Numbered from the stretch's first letter, positions 1 through 5,800 are shown. The stretch is 7,039 nt of DNA from Treponema sp. (GCA_031271075.1 JAISWN010000223.1:1-7039), one strand, 5' to 3'. The notes: generated by a model from the letters alone, not told the origin. Numbers and translations: made by a program.

Positions 1-231
1 GATAAGGAGGGTGTCTATCATTGAGCCTGAGGGGATCTGGTAAGCCTGCAAGAGGTACTGGTTGATCAGGAGTACCATCCCGGCGGCCCAGATAAAGGCT
101 TCGACCCAGTCCAGGACAAGGTTCTTCTTCCGCTGTTTTTCCTTTTTCTCCCGTTTGATCCGCCGCCTCCGGCTTAAAAAAAGCTCGGTGGCGTATTGGA
201 TCCGGTCAAAAAAGTCGGCTTTCCGGGTCAT
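1..231 (-). CDS. lepB: Signal peptidase I, N-terminal part (runs off left edge)
   Basis: Cleaves signal peptides from exported preproteins at the outer face of the inner membrane. Reading the minus strand from the ATG at 231-229 gives 77 codons open to the window edge. Residues 1-40 are charged and rich in Arg/Lys. A single membrane segment follows at about 41-62 (LVLDWVEAFIWAAGMVLLIN). Then comes the family's catalytic box QIPSGSM at 65-71, with the nucleophile Ser70 directly before Met71. The next residues are IDTL where E. coli has MPTL. The catalytic Lys and the rest of the periplasmic domain lie outside the window. No Shine-Dalgarno sequence precedes the ATG; the upstream bases are AT-only. 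The gene is divergent from the PEGA-SUMF1 gene. The identification is firm from the active-site box directly after a membrane anchor. Confidence 0.93.
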   Translation of the reverse strand, partial: MTRKADFFDRIQYATELFLSRRRRIKREKKEKQRKKNLVLDWVEAFIWAAGMVLLINQYLLQAYQIPSGSMIDTLLI

Positions 232-238
232 TTAATAA

Positions 239-267
239 AAATTAACACGAAGCGCCTTCGTTGACAA
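239..267 (-). promoter_or_regulatory. Possible lepB promoter
   Basis: On the minus strand, TTGTCA (267-262) is followed after 17 bp by TAATTT (244-239). A TG one base before the hexamer would make it an extended -10. The -10 hexamer itself matches consensus at only 3 of 6 positions. The predicted start site falls at about 232, so the message would have almost no leader, which fits the missing Shine-Dalgarno. The -35 overlaps that of the divergent gene because TTGACAA reads TTGTCAA on the other strand. Weak evidence. Confidence 0.3.
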
Positions 268-290
268 GGCCTTGAAGGGGGTCATATAAT
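261..290 (+). promoter_or_regulatory. Sigma70-type promoter for the PEGA-SUMF1/smpB operon
   Basis: TTGACA (261-266) and TATAAT (285-290) both match the consensus at all six positions and are 18 bp apart. Transcription would start about 7 bases after the -10, at 297-298, which is the A of the ATG of the next gene. No Shine-Dalgarno sits at normal distance; the nearest purine run, AAGGGGG, ends 16 bases before the ATG. The message may therefore be leaderless. The match is direct; activity and the start site are inferred. Confidence 0.6.
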
Positions 291-297
291 AGCCGCC

Positions 298-1845
298 ATG
301 CCGGAAAACTATGCGGAAGAAGATAAAATTCGCCTGAAACCCTTTCTGGGCCTGCGGCCTGGGGTGTATCTCAGCCTTATTTACGGTGCGGCGCTCCTTG
401 GGGCCCTCTTTTTCCTGCTTCTCTTTCCCGGTATCTCCCGCCCCGGAAGCCTGGTTAGGGTTGAATCAGAGCCCTGGGGGGCGGCGGTCAGGCTTGACGG
501 GGTCTACCGGGGAAGCGCTCCCTGCGAATTTTTCGTCCCCCGGGGTTCCCACAGCCTGGAACTGGTTCTTCCGGGTTTTGAAAGCCGGAAAACCGAGGTC
601 CAAATCCCCGGCCGCCTGGCCTTTTCCCTCTTTTTCCCCCGGAGGCTGAGCTTTGGGGAGCGGCTTTCCCCGGCTAAGGGCGCCTCTCCCGGCGGGGAAG
701 CCCTTCAAAGCCCTTTCCAAAGCGAAAGCGGTGGAGCCCTGGGGATCATAGCCGGGGCCGGAGCCGACTACGCGGCCTGGACTTTTGCCGGGGAACCCAC
801 AGACGCCTACCAGATACCCTTGAGCCTTTCGGAAGGTTTCTACCGGGCCGGCCCCTATCTGGCCGGGGATAAGGAGGCGCGGGAAGAGGCCCATGAAACC
901 CTCAAGGCCGCCGCCCGTTTTGCCCTTACCAGGGCATCTCTGCGGGATCTTATCCGGGCAAAGGCCCTGGCGGATAACGGGGGGCTTTCCCCCTCTCCCC
1001 TTTCCCTGCTCCGTTCGGCGGAGGATGCGCTTTCCTGGCTTGATGACCAGGCCGCCCGTTCCGGGGAAACGGCCCCCTGGCTTGCCGGGCTCCTCCCCCC
1101 GAATCTGGCGGATCCCCTGCGGGCTTCCCCCTGGTACGCCGCCCGGTCCGGGGATTCCCCGGAAAGCCTGGCGGGAAACGGGGCAAGCCTTCCCGGCGGC
1201 CCTGGGGACGCGGAACAAAGCCGCCGGATCAGCCTTGGGGGGTTTTACTTTCGGGAGATCCCCGGAATCCAGGCGGGGGAAAGTATCTATATCGGGGAAA
1301 CCGAAGTAAGCGTTGCTTCCTACGAAGCCTTCCTGGAAGACGAGCCCCGGTGGAGGCGGGAAAACCGGGAAGATCTGGTAGAACAGGGCCTGGTAACCGG
1401 GGATTACCTTGAGCCGGGGCCGAGTGGGACGGGGGAATCTTCCGAAACCGCCGGTTTCCGGACAGGGGTTTCCTGGTACGCCGCATCCGCCTTCTGCGTC
1501 TGGCTTGGCCGGCGGCTTCCCCCCGGCTGGGAGGGGGCACGGGTCCGGCTCCCCGGCGAAGCGGAATGGACGGCCTATGTCCGGGAAACCGGCGGGGAAG
1601 CCAGGTTCTGGGAATGGCGCCAGGACCCCTACGCGCCCCTGGCCTTCTTCTCCGCCTTCCCCAGGGCAATCGGCCGGATCTCCTCCCCTGAACGGGTTCT
1701 CCAGGGAGGCTTCCGGATCGGAAGCCTCCGGCAGAGGGGGGAGGAAACCAGGGCTTCCCTGCCCCCCGAAGCCTGTTCCCCCTTCGTATCCTTCCGGCCC
1801 CTTATCGTCCGGCCCCGGGCCCCGGAGGGGAGGACAGAACAATGA
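298..1845 (+). CDS. Membrane-anchored PEGA-domain and SUMF1/FGE-like protein
   Basis: This is a 515-residue protein with a short cytoplasmic N-terminus, one transmembrane segment at about 22-45, then a PEGA domain at about 51-105 (SLVRVESEPWGAAVRLDGVYRG, with GSHSLELVLPGF). Residues 106-305 form a poorly conserved Ala/Gly/Pro-rich region. A SUMF1 (formylglycine-generating-enzyme-like, C-type-lectin-related) domain lies at about 310-503. Its landmarks are ETEVSVASYEAFL (334-346), GVSWYAASAFCVWL (390-403), RLPGEAEWTAYV (418-428), WEW (438-440) and RVLQGGF (466-472). The active-site cysteines of true FGE are not seen near the C-terminus, so a binding or structural role outside the membrane is more likely than catalysis. 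The ATG at 298 is the only Met before the membrane segment, and the gene may be read from a leaderless message. Its stop overlaps the smpB start (ATGA), so the two are probably translationally coupled. Long antisense frames here are by-products of high GC. Function is unknown. Confidence 0.85.
   Translation: MPENYAEEDKIRLKPFLGLRPGVYLSLIYGAALLGALFFLLLFPGISRPGSLVRVESEPWGAAVRLDGVYRGSAPCEFFVPRGSHSLELVLPGFESRKTEVQIPGRLAFSLFFPRRLSFGERLSPAKGASPGGEALQSPFQSESGGALGIIAGAGADYAAWTFAGEPTDAYQIPLSLSEGFYRAGPYLAGDKEAREEAHETLKAAARFALTRASLRDLIRAKALADNGGLSPSPLSLLRSAEDALSWLDDQAARSGETAPWLAGLLPPNLADPLRASPWYAARSGDSPESLAGNGASLPGGPGDAEQSRRISLGGFYFREIPGIQAGESIYIGETEVSVASYEAFLEDEPRWRRENREDLVEQGLVTGDYLEPGPSGTGESSETAGFRTGVSWYAASAFCVWLGRRLPPGWEGARVRLPGEAEWTAYVRETGGEARFWEWRQDPYAPLAFFSAFPRAIGRISSPERVLQGGFRIGSLRQRGEETRASLPPEACSPFVSFRPLIVRPRAPEGRTEQ
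1827..1834 (+). promoter_or_regulatory. Ribosome binding site of smpB
   Basis: GGGGAGGA lies inside the 3' end of the preceding gene; its GAGG core ends 8 bases before the smpB ATG at 1842. This supports that start over later ones and fits coupled translation through the ATGA overlap. Confidence 0.7.
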
Positions 1846-2303
1846 GCGAAGGGATCAAGATCATCGCCCTAAACCGCCGGGCCCGGCACGACTACGCGGT
1901 GGAAGATAGCCTGGAATGCGGCATAGAGCTTCTGGGCACCGAGGTAAAATCCTTCCGGGACGGGAAGATCTCCTTTCCCGACGCCTGGGCCGAGATAAGC
2001 GACGGCGAAGTGTGGCTCCGATCCCTCCGGATAGCGGAGAATCCCTTTTCATCGATCTTTAACCACGATCCGGACAGGAAAAAGAGACTCCTCCTCCACC
2101 GGGAAGAGATAAAACGCCTCACCCGCCGGGTGGAAGAAAAGGGATTTACCCTTATCCCCCTGTCGTTTTACTTCAAGAAGGGCCGGGTAAAGGTGGAACT
2201 GGGGGTCTGCAAGGGGAAGAAGACCTACGACAAGCGGGCGGATATCCGGGAACGGGACGTCAAACGGGACGTGGAAAGGGAATTCCGGCGCGGCCTTAGC
2301 TGA
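1842..2303 (+). CDS. smpB: SsrA-binding protein SmpB
   Basis: SmpB binds tmRNA and brings it to stalled ribosomes for trans-translation in the cytoplasm. The 153-residue product has the normal family length. It shows family landmarks along its whole length: NRRARHDYAVED at 11-22, GIELLGTEVKSFRDGK at 27-42, the NHDP box (74-77) followed by LLLHREEIKRL at 83-93, and FYFKKGRVKVELGVCKGKKTYDKR at about 108-131. The last of these runs into the basic C-terminal tail (DIRERDVKRDVEREFRR) that enters the ribosome. The start is fixed by an N-terminus of family length and a good ribosome binding site. It is the second gene of the operon with the PEGA-SUMF1 gene. No tmRNA gene was found in the following spacer. 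Its GC-rich codon use matches the upstream gene and differs from the downstream triad. Confidence 0.97.
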   Translation: MSEGIKIIALNRRARHDYAVEDSLECGIELLGTEVKSFRDGKISFPDAWAEISDGEVWLRSLRIAENPFSSIFNHDPDRKKRLLLHREEIKRLTRRVEEKGFTLIPLSFYFKKGRVKVELGVCKGKKTYDKRADIRERDVKRDVEREFRRGLS

Positions 2304-2387
2304 GCGTTGTTAGCAAAGACGGAGAACGGCTATATCCGCGAAGCGAAGAGAAGTTCACGGAAGTGGTTTACCCAGTAGCGGGACGGG

Positions 2388-2444
2388 CTGCCGGGGGAGG
2401 CCGGTCCTTTGTGGGCTATGGGGTGATTGGGTTTTTCCCGGCAG
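2388..2444 (+). repeat. Long imperfect inverted repeat / hairpin
   Basis: CTGCCGGG (2388-2395) is the exact reverse complement of CCCGGCAG (2437-2444). The stem can be extended inwards by GGGGA-type bases pairing with the T run at 2432-2436, using G-U and one A-U pair, and then by CC (2401-2402) with GG (2430-2431). This gives about 15 pairs around a 27-base loop. The G-U pairs work only in RNA of the plus strand. No T run follows the stem, so it is not a standard terminator. Role unknown. Confidence 0.6.
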
Positions 2445-2485
2445 GGCCTTGAACAAATGCGGAAATATCCGGACAAACTATATTT

Positions 2486-2513
2486 TCGATGTATCTCTGT
2501 CGATGTATCTCTG
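2486..2513. repeat. Perfect 14-bp tandem direct repeat
   Basis: TCGATGTATCTCTG occurs twice without a gap (2486-2499 and 2500-2513). It lies at the change from GC-rich to AT-rich sequence, about 40 bases before the vWA fragment. It may be a slippage product, a target-site-like scar of a rearrangement, or a pair of protein binding sites; the sequence does not decide. Confidence 0.85.
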
Positions 2514-2551
2514 GGCATAGCAACAAATATATCATAAATATACTCTCAGTA

Positions 2552-2668
2552 GCTGTTAAAGTCGCGTTTGCTATCGGCAATGACGTGAATAAAGAGGTGC
2601 GCAAAGAATTTACCGGTACAATGGAATCAGTTTTTGAAGTATATAACGTTGCGATGTTCAAAATGATG
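2552..2668 (+). pseudogene. Fragment of a second vWA (TerY/YegL-like) gene
   Basis: This stretch aligns without gaps to positions 4473-4589 inside the intact vWA gene downstream. By hand count 97 of 117 bases match and 27 of 39 residues are identical. Shared blocks include AVKVA, NKEV and EFTGTMESV. It corresponds to residues 151-189 of the 240-residue vWA protein, so the MIDAS motif DxSxS and the SDG motif are absent. The frame is open from an ATG at 2489 to a stop at 2704, but sequence before 2552 and after about 2670 is unrelated to the vWA gene. Base changes fall at first and second codon positions nearly as often as at third, which suits relaxed selection. It is most simply the 3' relic of an earlier copy of the cassette. 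Expression as a 71-residue peptide is possible but unsupported. Confidence 0.8.
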
Positions 2669-2709
2669 TTCAGAAAAATAATGCTCTGGCATGCTGTCAG
2701 CTAAACCAC

Positions 2710-2714
2710 AGGAG
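2710..2714 (+). promoter_or_regulatory. Ribosome binding site of the kinase gene
   Basis: AGGAG ends 8 bases before the ATG at 2723, supporting this start, which lies a normal distance upstream of the glycine-rich loop. Confidence 0.65.
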
Positions 2715-2722
2715 AGTGATAT

Positions 2723-3244
2723 ATGGCGGATTTACCTAAAGGATATTCGATCCAGACAAAAAACTTTAAAAAAATTGTCATTGAGGAAAAACTCGGTGAA
2801 GGCGGGCAGGGCGCGGTTTACAAGGTTGACTATGCCGGTCAACCCAAAGCGTTCAAGTGGTACACGGGGAAAAAGTTCAAAACCCCCAATAAGTTTTATG
2901 AAAATATTTTAAACAACATCAAGAAAGGGAAACCCACCAAAAATTTTCTTTGGCCCGAGGACATTACCGAGTATGACGGCGGGGCTTTTGGTTATATCAT
3001 GGACTTGCGGCCTCCTGAGTATAAAGAGTTTTCTAAATTCTTGCTTGCCAAAGAAGGATTTGCCAGCGTTACCGCCATGGTCAATGCTGCGTTGCATATT
3101 ACCGCCGGTTTTCGCGCCCTGCATAACAGCAGATACAGTTATCAGGACCTAAACGATGGCAACTTTTTCATCAATCCCAGGAACGGGGACGTGCTTATCT
3201 GCGATAACGATAATGTTTCCGAGTATGGAAAGAATTCGGGATAG
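2723..3244 (+). CDS. Kinase fragment 1: N-lobe and catalytic loop as actually encoded
   Basis: As the sequence stands, translation from the ATG at 2723 ends after 173 codons at a TAG caused by the first frameshift. The piece keeps the ATP-binding loop, the lysine, the catalytic Asp142 and the DND metal site. It lacks the APE motif and the lower C-lobe, so it should not fold as an active kinase. It has a proper ribosome binding site and would be made as a truncated protein if the frameshift is real. Confidence 0.5.
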   Translation: MADLPKGYSIQTKNFKKIVIEEKLGEGGQGAVYKVDYAGQPKAFKWYTGKKFKTPNKFYENILNNIKKGKPTKNFLWPEDITEYDGGAFGYIMDLRPPEYKEFSKFLLAKEGFASVTAMVNAALHITAGFRALHNSRYSYQDLNDGNFFINPRNGDVLICDNDNVSEYGKNSG

Positions 3245-3261
3245 CCGGGAAAGTCCGTTAT

Positions 3262-3798
3262 ATGGCGCCGGAAATCGTTGCCAAACACGCAAACCCGGAT
3301 ATAAAAACAGATCGTTTCTCCCTTGCGGTTGTGCTTTTTTTACTTTGGACCAATAATCATCCTTTGGAAGGCAAGAAGGGCTGCCCGGTCTGTATGGACG
3401 CTGAACACGAAAGACGGATTTATGGCACAAACCCGGTCTTTATTTTTGACCCGGATGATAGTTCCAACCATCCGGTGCAAGGTATCCACAAGGGGGCTAT
3501 TACCCGCTGGCCTTTCCTGCCGGAATACCTGCGTCAGGAATTTATTAGAGCCTTCAGCAAAGAAGTGTTGTCAGATCCTTCAAAGAGAATAATTGAGCAG
3601 GAATGGCTGCGCCTCTTTATCCGCATGAAGGGTGAAATTTACAAATGCCCCTGCGGGGAGGTTTATTTTGCCGATCCAGTTGTTCCCAATCAGTACCCGG
3701 CGTGCAGGAAAACCCAATTCTTTCCCGTTCTATATAAAAACATACCGCTACAACCTGCCGGTCCACCAGCGGACGAAACTCTACCTCTGTCATACTGA
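3262..3798 (+). CDS. Kinase fragment 2: C-lobe and zinc-ribbon part in the shifted frame
   Basis: This frame continues the kinase from GIAGKVRYMAPE (true homology begins at 3238) to the zinc-ribbon-like region ending near 3726. The last 24 residues after PVL are out-of-frame sequence without family resemblance. The ATG at 3262 is the Met of RYMAPE, an internal kinase residue, and has only a weak GGGA upstream. It is unlikely to be a real independent start. Treat it as part of the broken kinase gene. Confidence 0.35.
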   Translation: MAPEIVAKHANPDIKTDRFSLAVVLFLLWTNNHPLEGKKGCPVCMDAEHERRIYGTNPVFIFDPDDSSNHPVQGIHKGAITRWPFLPEYLRQEFIRAFSKEVLSDPSKRIIEQEWLRLFIRMKGEIYKCPCGEVYFADPVVPNQYPACRKTQFFPVLYKNIPLQPAGPPADETLPLSY

Positions 3799-4036
3799 AA
3801 AAGACTCAGACGATTTTGAAACCCCAAGCGGTGAAATCGCACGAAAGATGCTGGGTGGTTTTGAGCTCAAGAATGTGTCGAAGAAGAATTGGCTGGTAAT
3901 GAGAAAAGGAAACACAATTTCGCTTGTGCCCGGCGCTTCGGTGGCCTTGAAAAAAAACATGGCTATTGATTTTGGCGGCGCTAACGCTGGAATACTACCA
4001 AATTCACAAGGAGGCATAGGATATGTCGTTGAATGA
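3728..4036 (+). pseudogene. Kinase fragment 3: C-terminal beta-rich domain
   Basis: After the second frameshift the family sequence resumes in the original frame at FYIKTYRYNLPVHQ and runs to a TGA at 4034-4036. The region contains KLYLCHTEKDSDDF and then ELKNVSKKNW, a GNTISLVPGASVAL segment and MAIDFGG, an alternation that suggests a small beta-sandwich or FHA-like module (inference). Its last 14 bases overlap the vWA gene start. No start codon with a ribosome binding site is available for separate expression. Confidence 0.6.
4008..4014 (+). promoter_or_regulatory. Ribosome binding site of the vWA gene
   Basis: AAGGAGG, a near-perfect Shine-Dalgarno, ends 8 bases before the ATG at 4023. It lies inside the kinase gene's 3' end, so vWA translation does not depend on ribosomes finishing the kinase. 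Confidence 0.85.
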
Positions 4037-4745
4037 CAAGGTGGAAATTCCCAGAAGGACGATGGTGCTGTTCTTTGTTATTGACGCTTCGGGAAGCATG
4101 GGAGGCGCGAAAATCGGCGCGGTGAATACCGCTATTGAGGAGGCAATACCCGCAATCAAGGAAGTATCGGATGAGAATGCCGATGCTCAAATAAAAATAG
4201 CGGCGCTGGAGTTTTCTTCCGGCGCCCGCTGGCTTACGGCGCAAGGACCGGTGGAAGCCGACCAGTTCCGCTGGAATTATATTGACGCGGGAGGCGTTAC
4301 CGATCTTGGCGCGGCGTACAAAGCCCTAAACGAAAAACTCTCCCAAAAAGCCTTTATGCGGGAAGCGTCCGGTTCTTATGCTCCGGTTATATTCCTTATG
4401 TCCGACGGCGAACCTACCGATAAGTGGCAAAACGAGTTTGAACTTTTAAAGCAAAACAATTGGTTCAAACCAGCCGTAAAAGTCGCGCTTGCCATCGGCG
4501 ATGAAGCGAATAAAGAGGTACTCAGAGAATTCACTGGTACAATGGAATCAGTTCTTGAAGTACATAACGCCGCGATACTCAAAAAAATGATTAAGTTTGT
4601 TAGTGTCCGCAGTACCCAAATAGCAAGTAAGCCTCCCAAGGTTGGTGCTACTAACACGGGGGATGGGCAGAAACAGGAAGATGTAAACGCCGCTATGCGG
4701 GAAGCTCTTGAGGAAGCCGATTCGGATTCGCAGCGTGACTGGTAA
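4023..4745 (+). CDS. vWA-domain protein, TerY/YegL family
   Basis: A soluble von Willebrand factor A domain protein of 240 residues, close to the usual length for TerY/YegL. The metal-ion-dependent adhesion site is complete: DASGS at 21-25 (Asp21, Ser23, Ser25), Thr93 in GGVTDLG, and Asp128 in SDGEPTD. Hydrophobic strands MVLFFVI (14-20), PVIFLMS (121-127) and AVKVALAIG (151-159) fit the Rossmann-like core. Residues 196-240 form a polar, acidic tail without recognisable fold. In TerY-P triads this protein is thought to be the metal-dependent binding or scaffold partner of the kinase and phosphatase (family knowledge; the partner here is inferred). It overlaps the kinase gene by 14 bases and the PP2C start by 1 base. 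A degraded copy of residues 151-189 lies upstream at 2552-2668. No signal peptide is seen. Confidence 0.92.
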   Translation: MSLNDKVEIPRRTMVLFFVIDASGSMGGAKIGAVNTAIEEAIPAIKEVSDENADAQIKIAALEFSSGARWLTAQGPVEADQFRWNYIDAGGVTDLGAAYKALNEKLSQKAFMREASGSYAPVIFLMSDGEPTDKWQNEFELLKQNNWFKPAVKVALAIGDEANKEVLREFTGTMESVLEVHNAAILKKMIKFVSVRSTQIASKPPKVGATNTGDGQKQEDVNAAMREALEEADSDSQRDW

Positions 4746-5800
4746 TGGGTATGCCCTATAAGCCCTTTTCCGTAACGGCCGCCGGTATCAGCCATACAAA
4801 ACACGGCAAGGGTTGTGAGGATTTTTCCCTTCATTATCCATCGTATCAGGATAAATCCAGATCGCCGGTTGCCCTGTGCGTAATTGCCGATGGTCACGGC
4901 GATGAAAACTGTTTCCGCAGCGCAAGAGGCGCGGAATTTGCCGCCCGCACCGCGAGAGATGCCGTTATCGAATTTGTAAACCGCCTGAGTCCGCGATTAC
5001 TCAATATTGTCCGGTTAAAACAGTGGCCGTCAAAAGAAGTCTTTGAAAAATTTCTCCATGACCTCGTAAAGCATATTATCGCTTCCTGGCATGGGAAGGT
5101 GGAAGACGACTATCGGTCAAACCCTGTTACGGATGAAGAACTGGAAAGGGTGGATGAAAAACATAAAAAAAAATACCGCGAAGGGAAAGACATTCATCAT
5201 ACCTATGGGACGACGCTGATTGTTGCCGCTATAACAGATGCATACTGGTTTGGTATACACCTTGGAGACGGCAGGTTTACCGTTCTTTACAAGGATGGCG
5301 CTGTTGATCAGCCTGTCCCTTGGGATGAACGATGTTTTTTGAATGTTACATCTTCCCTTTGCGATGATGACGCCATGGAAAGGGCGCGTATATATTATGC
5401 TCCGATAACGGAAAAAATTCCGGCCGCCGTCTTTTTATGCAGTGACGGAGTGGACGACAACTATCCGGTTGCGGACAACGAAAAACATCTGTATAAGCTG
5501 TATCGTATTATTGCGCTTACCTTTGCCGAAGACGACTTTGAATCTACCTGCGGACAGCTTAAAGACCTTGCCAATTCCCTTGCCACCAGGGGCAAAGGCG
5601 ATGATACGAGTATAGCGGGAATAATCAACATGGAAGCGGTGCGGCAGGTTGCGCCGCTCTTGCAAAAACAAGTTGACGAAGAAAAATCCGCCACGGACAA
5701 GATGATCGCCGAAGAAACTGTCACGGTCAAATCGTTGGATGAACAGGATGGACCTCTTGAGTATGGAGAGTTTGTGCACAAGGATGAAAAAGATGTTTGA
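4745..5800 (+). CDS. PP2C-family Ser/Thr protein phosphatase (PphC/YegK-like)
   Basis: A metal-dependent phosphatase of 351 residues that would remove phosphates from Ser/Thr residues set by the neighbouring kinase. The PP2C landmarks are present in order: CEDFS (Asp26), the metal-binding ADGHGD (Asp49), GTTLIVAAI (155-163), HLGDGR (Asp175), LCSDGVDD (Asp234) and GKGDDTS (Asp286, Asp287). All expected acidic metal ligands are there, so it should be active. Residues 82-150 are a charged, mostly helical insertion before GTTL. Residues 298-351 are a Lys/Glu-rich tail beyond the catalytic domain. The start ATG at 4745 shares one base with the vWA stop (TAATG). No Shine-Dalgarno is visible, so it is probably translated by coupling; an in-frame ATG at 4751 is an alternative. 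The domain pairing matches the PP2C member of TerY-P triads. Confidence 0.92.
   Translation: MGMPYKPFSVTAAGISHTKHGKGCEDFSLHYPSYQDKSRSPVALCVIADGHGDENCFRSARGAEFAARTARDAVIEFVNRLSPRLLNIVRLKQWPSKEVFEKFLHDLVKHIIASWHGKVEDDYRSNPVTDEELERVDEKHKKKYREGKDIHHTYGTTLIVAAITDAYWFGIHLGDGRFTVLYKDGAVDQPVPWDERCFLNVTSSLCDDDAMERARIYYAPITEKIPAAVFLCSDGVDDNYPVADNEKHLYKLYRIIALTFAEDDFESTCGQLKDLANSLATRGKGDDTSIAGIINMEAVRQVAPLLQKQVDEEKSATDKMIAEETVTVKSLDEQDGPLEYGEFVHKDEKDV

Larger units (their letters stand above)
2304..2551. other. Spacer after smpB without a recognisable intact gene
   Basis: The first part (to about 2450) is GC-rich like smpB. The second part (about 2455-2551) turns AT-rich, which marks the left edge of the compositional block. 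The spacer holds the hairpin at 2388-2444 and the 14-bp tandem repeat at 2486-2513. An open frame at 2300-2452 has no ATG and no similarity I recognise. A TATACT at 2539-2544 resembles a -10 but has no acceptable -35. I see no classical hairpin-plus-T-run terminator for smpB. Confidence 0.6.
2723..4036 (+). pseudogene. TerY-P/YegI-type Ser/Thr protein kinase, broken by two frameshifts
   Basis: A Hanks-type kinase expected to phosphorylate Ser/Thr targets in the cytoplasm, opposed by the PP2C two genes downstream. Restoring frame at two places gives about 437 residues. Lobe 1 has the glycine loop LGEGGQGAVYK (24-34) and the ATP lysine in AFKWY (Lys45). The catalytic loop is YQDLNDGNFF (Asp142, Asn147) and the metal site is DND (161-163) in place of DFG. 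After the first shift come RYMAPE and TDRFSLAVVLFLLW, the activation-segment end and helix F. A zinc-ribbon-like stretch follows (CPCGEVYFADP ... YPACRK), then a C-terminal beta-rich region (about 335-437). Shift 1: one G seems lost from the run at 3238-3240, giving a TAG at 3242. Shift 2: one C seems gained in the run at 3724-3726. The total length is still a multiple of three, so the two shifts cancel. Both are in short homopolymers, so sequencing error is as likely as real decay. Confidence 0.85.

Noticed and set aside
466..1842. Very long open frames antisense to, and in a second frame of, the PEGA-SUMF1 gene
   Set aside because: They come from high GC and strong third-position bias; the products are Pro/Gly/Arg-rich without domains and have no ribosome binding site.
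2300..2452. Open frame of about 50 codons directly after smpB
   Set aside because: No ATG or well-placed GTG/TTG start with a ribosome binding site, and no recognisable similarity.
2304..2460. Possible tmRNA (ssrA) gene next to smpB
   Set aside because: No tRNA-like ends, no T-loop GTTCGANNC sequence, no CCA and no tag-peptide frame ending in an Ala-Ala-like stop could be found.
2440..2490. Promoter TTGAAC (2449) with TATATT (2479) for the triad operon
   Set aside because: The spacing is 24 bp, too long for a sigma70 promoter, and no better-spaced pair was found.
2330..2518. Minus-strand 62-codon open frame in the spacer
   Set aside because: No ribosome binding site, no recognisable motif, and it crosses both the hairpin and the tandem repeat.
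3232..3246. Programmed -1 frameshift in the kinase gene
   Set aside because: The zero-frame codons AAT TCG GGA do not form an X-XXY-YYZ slippery site, and a simple G loss in a G run explains the break.
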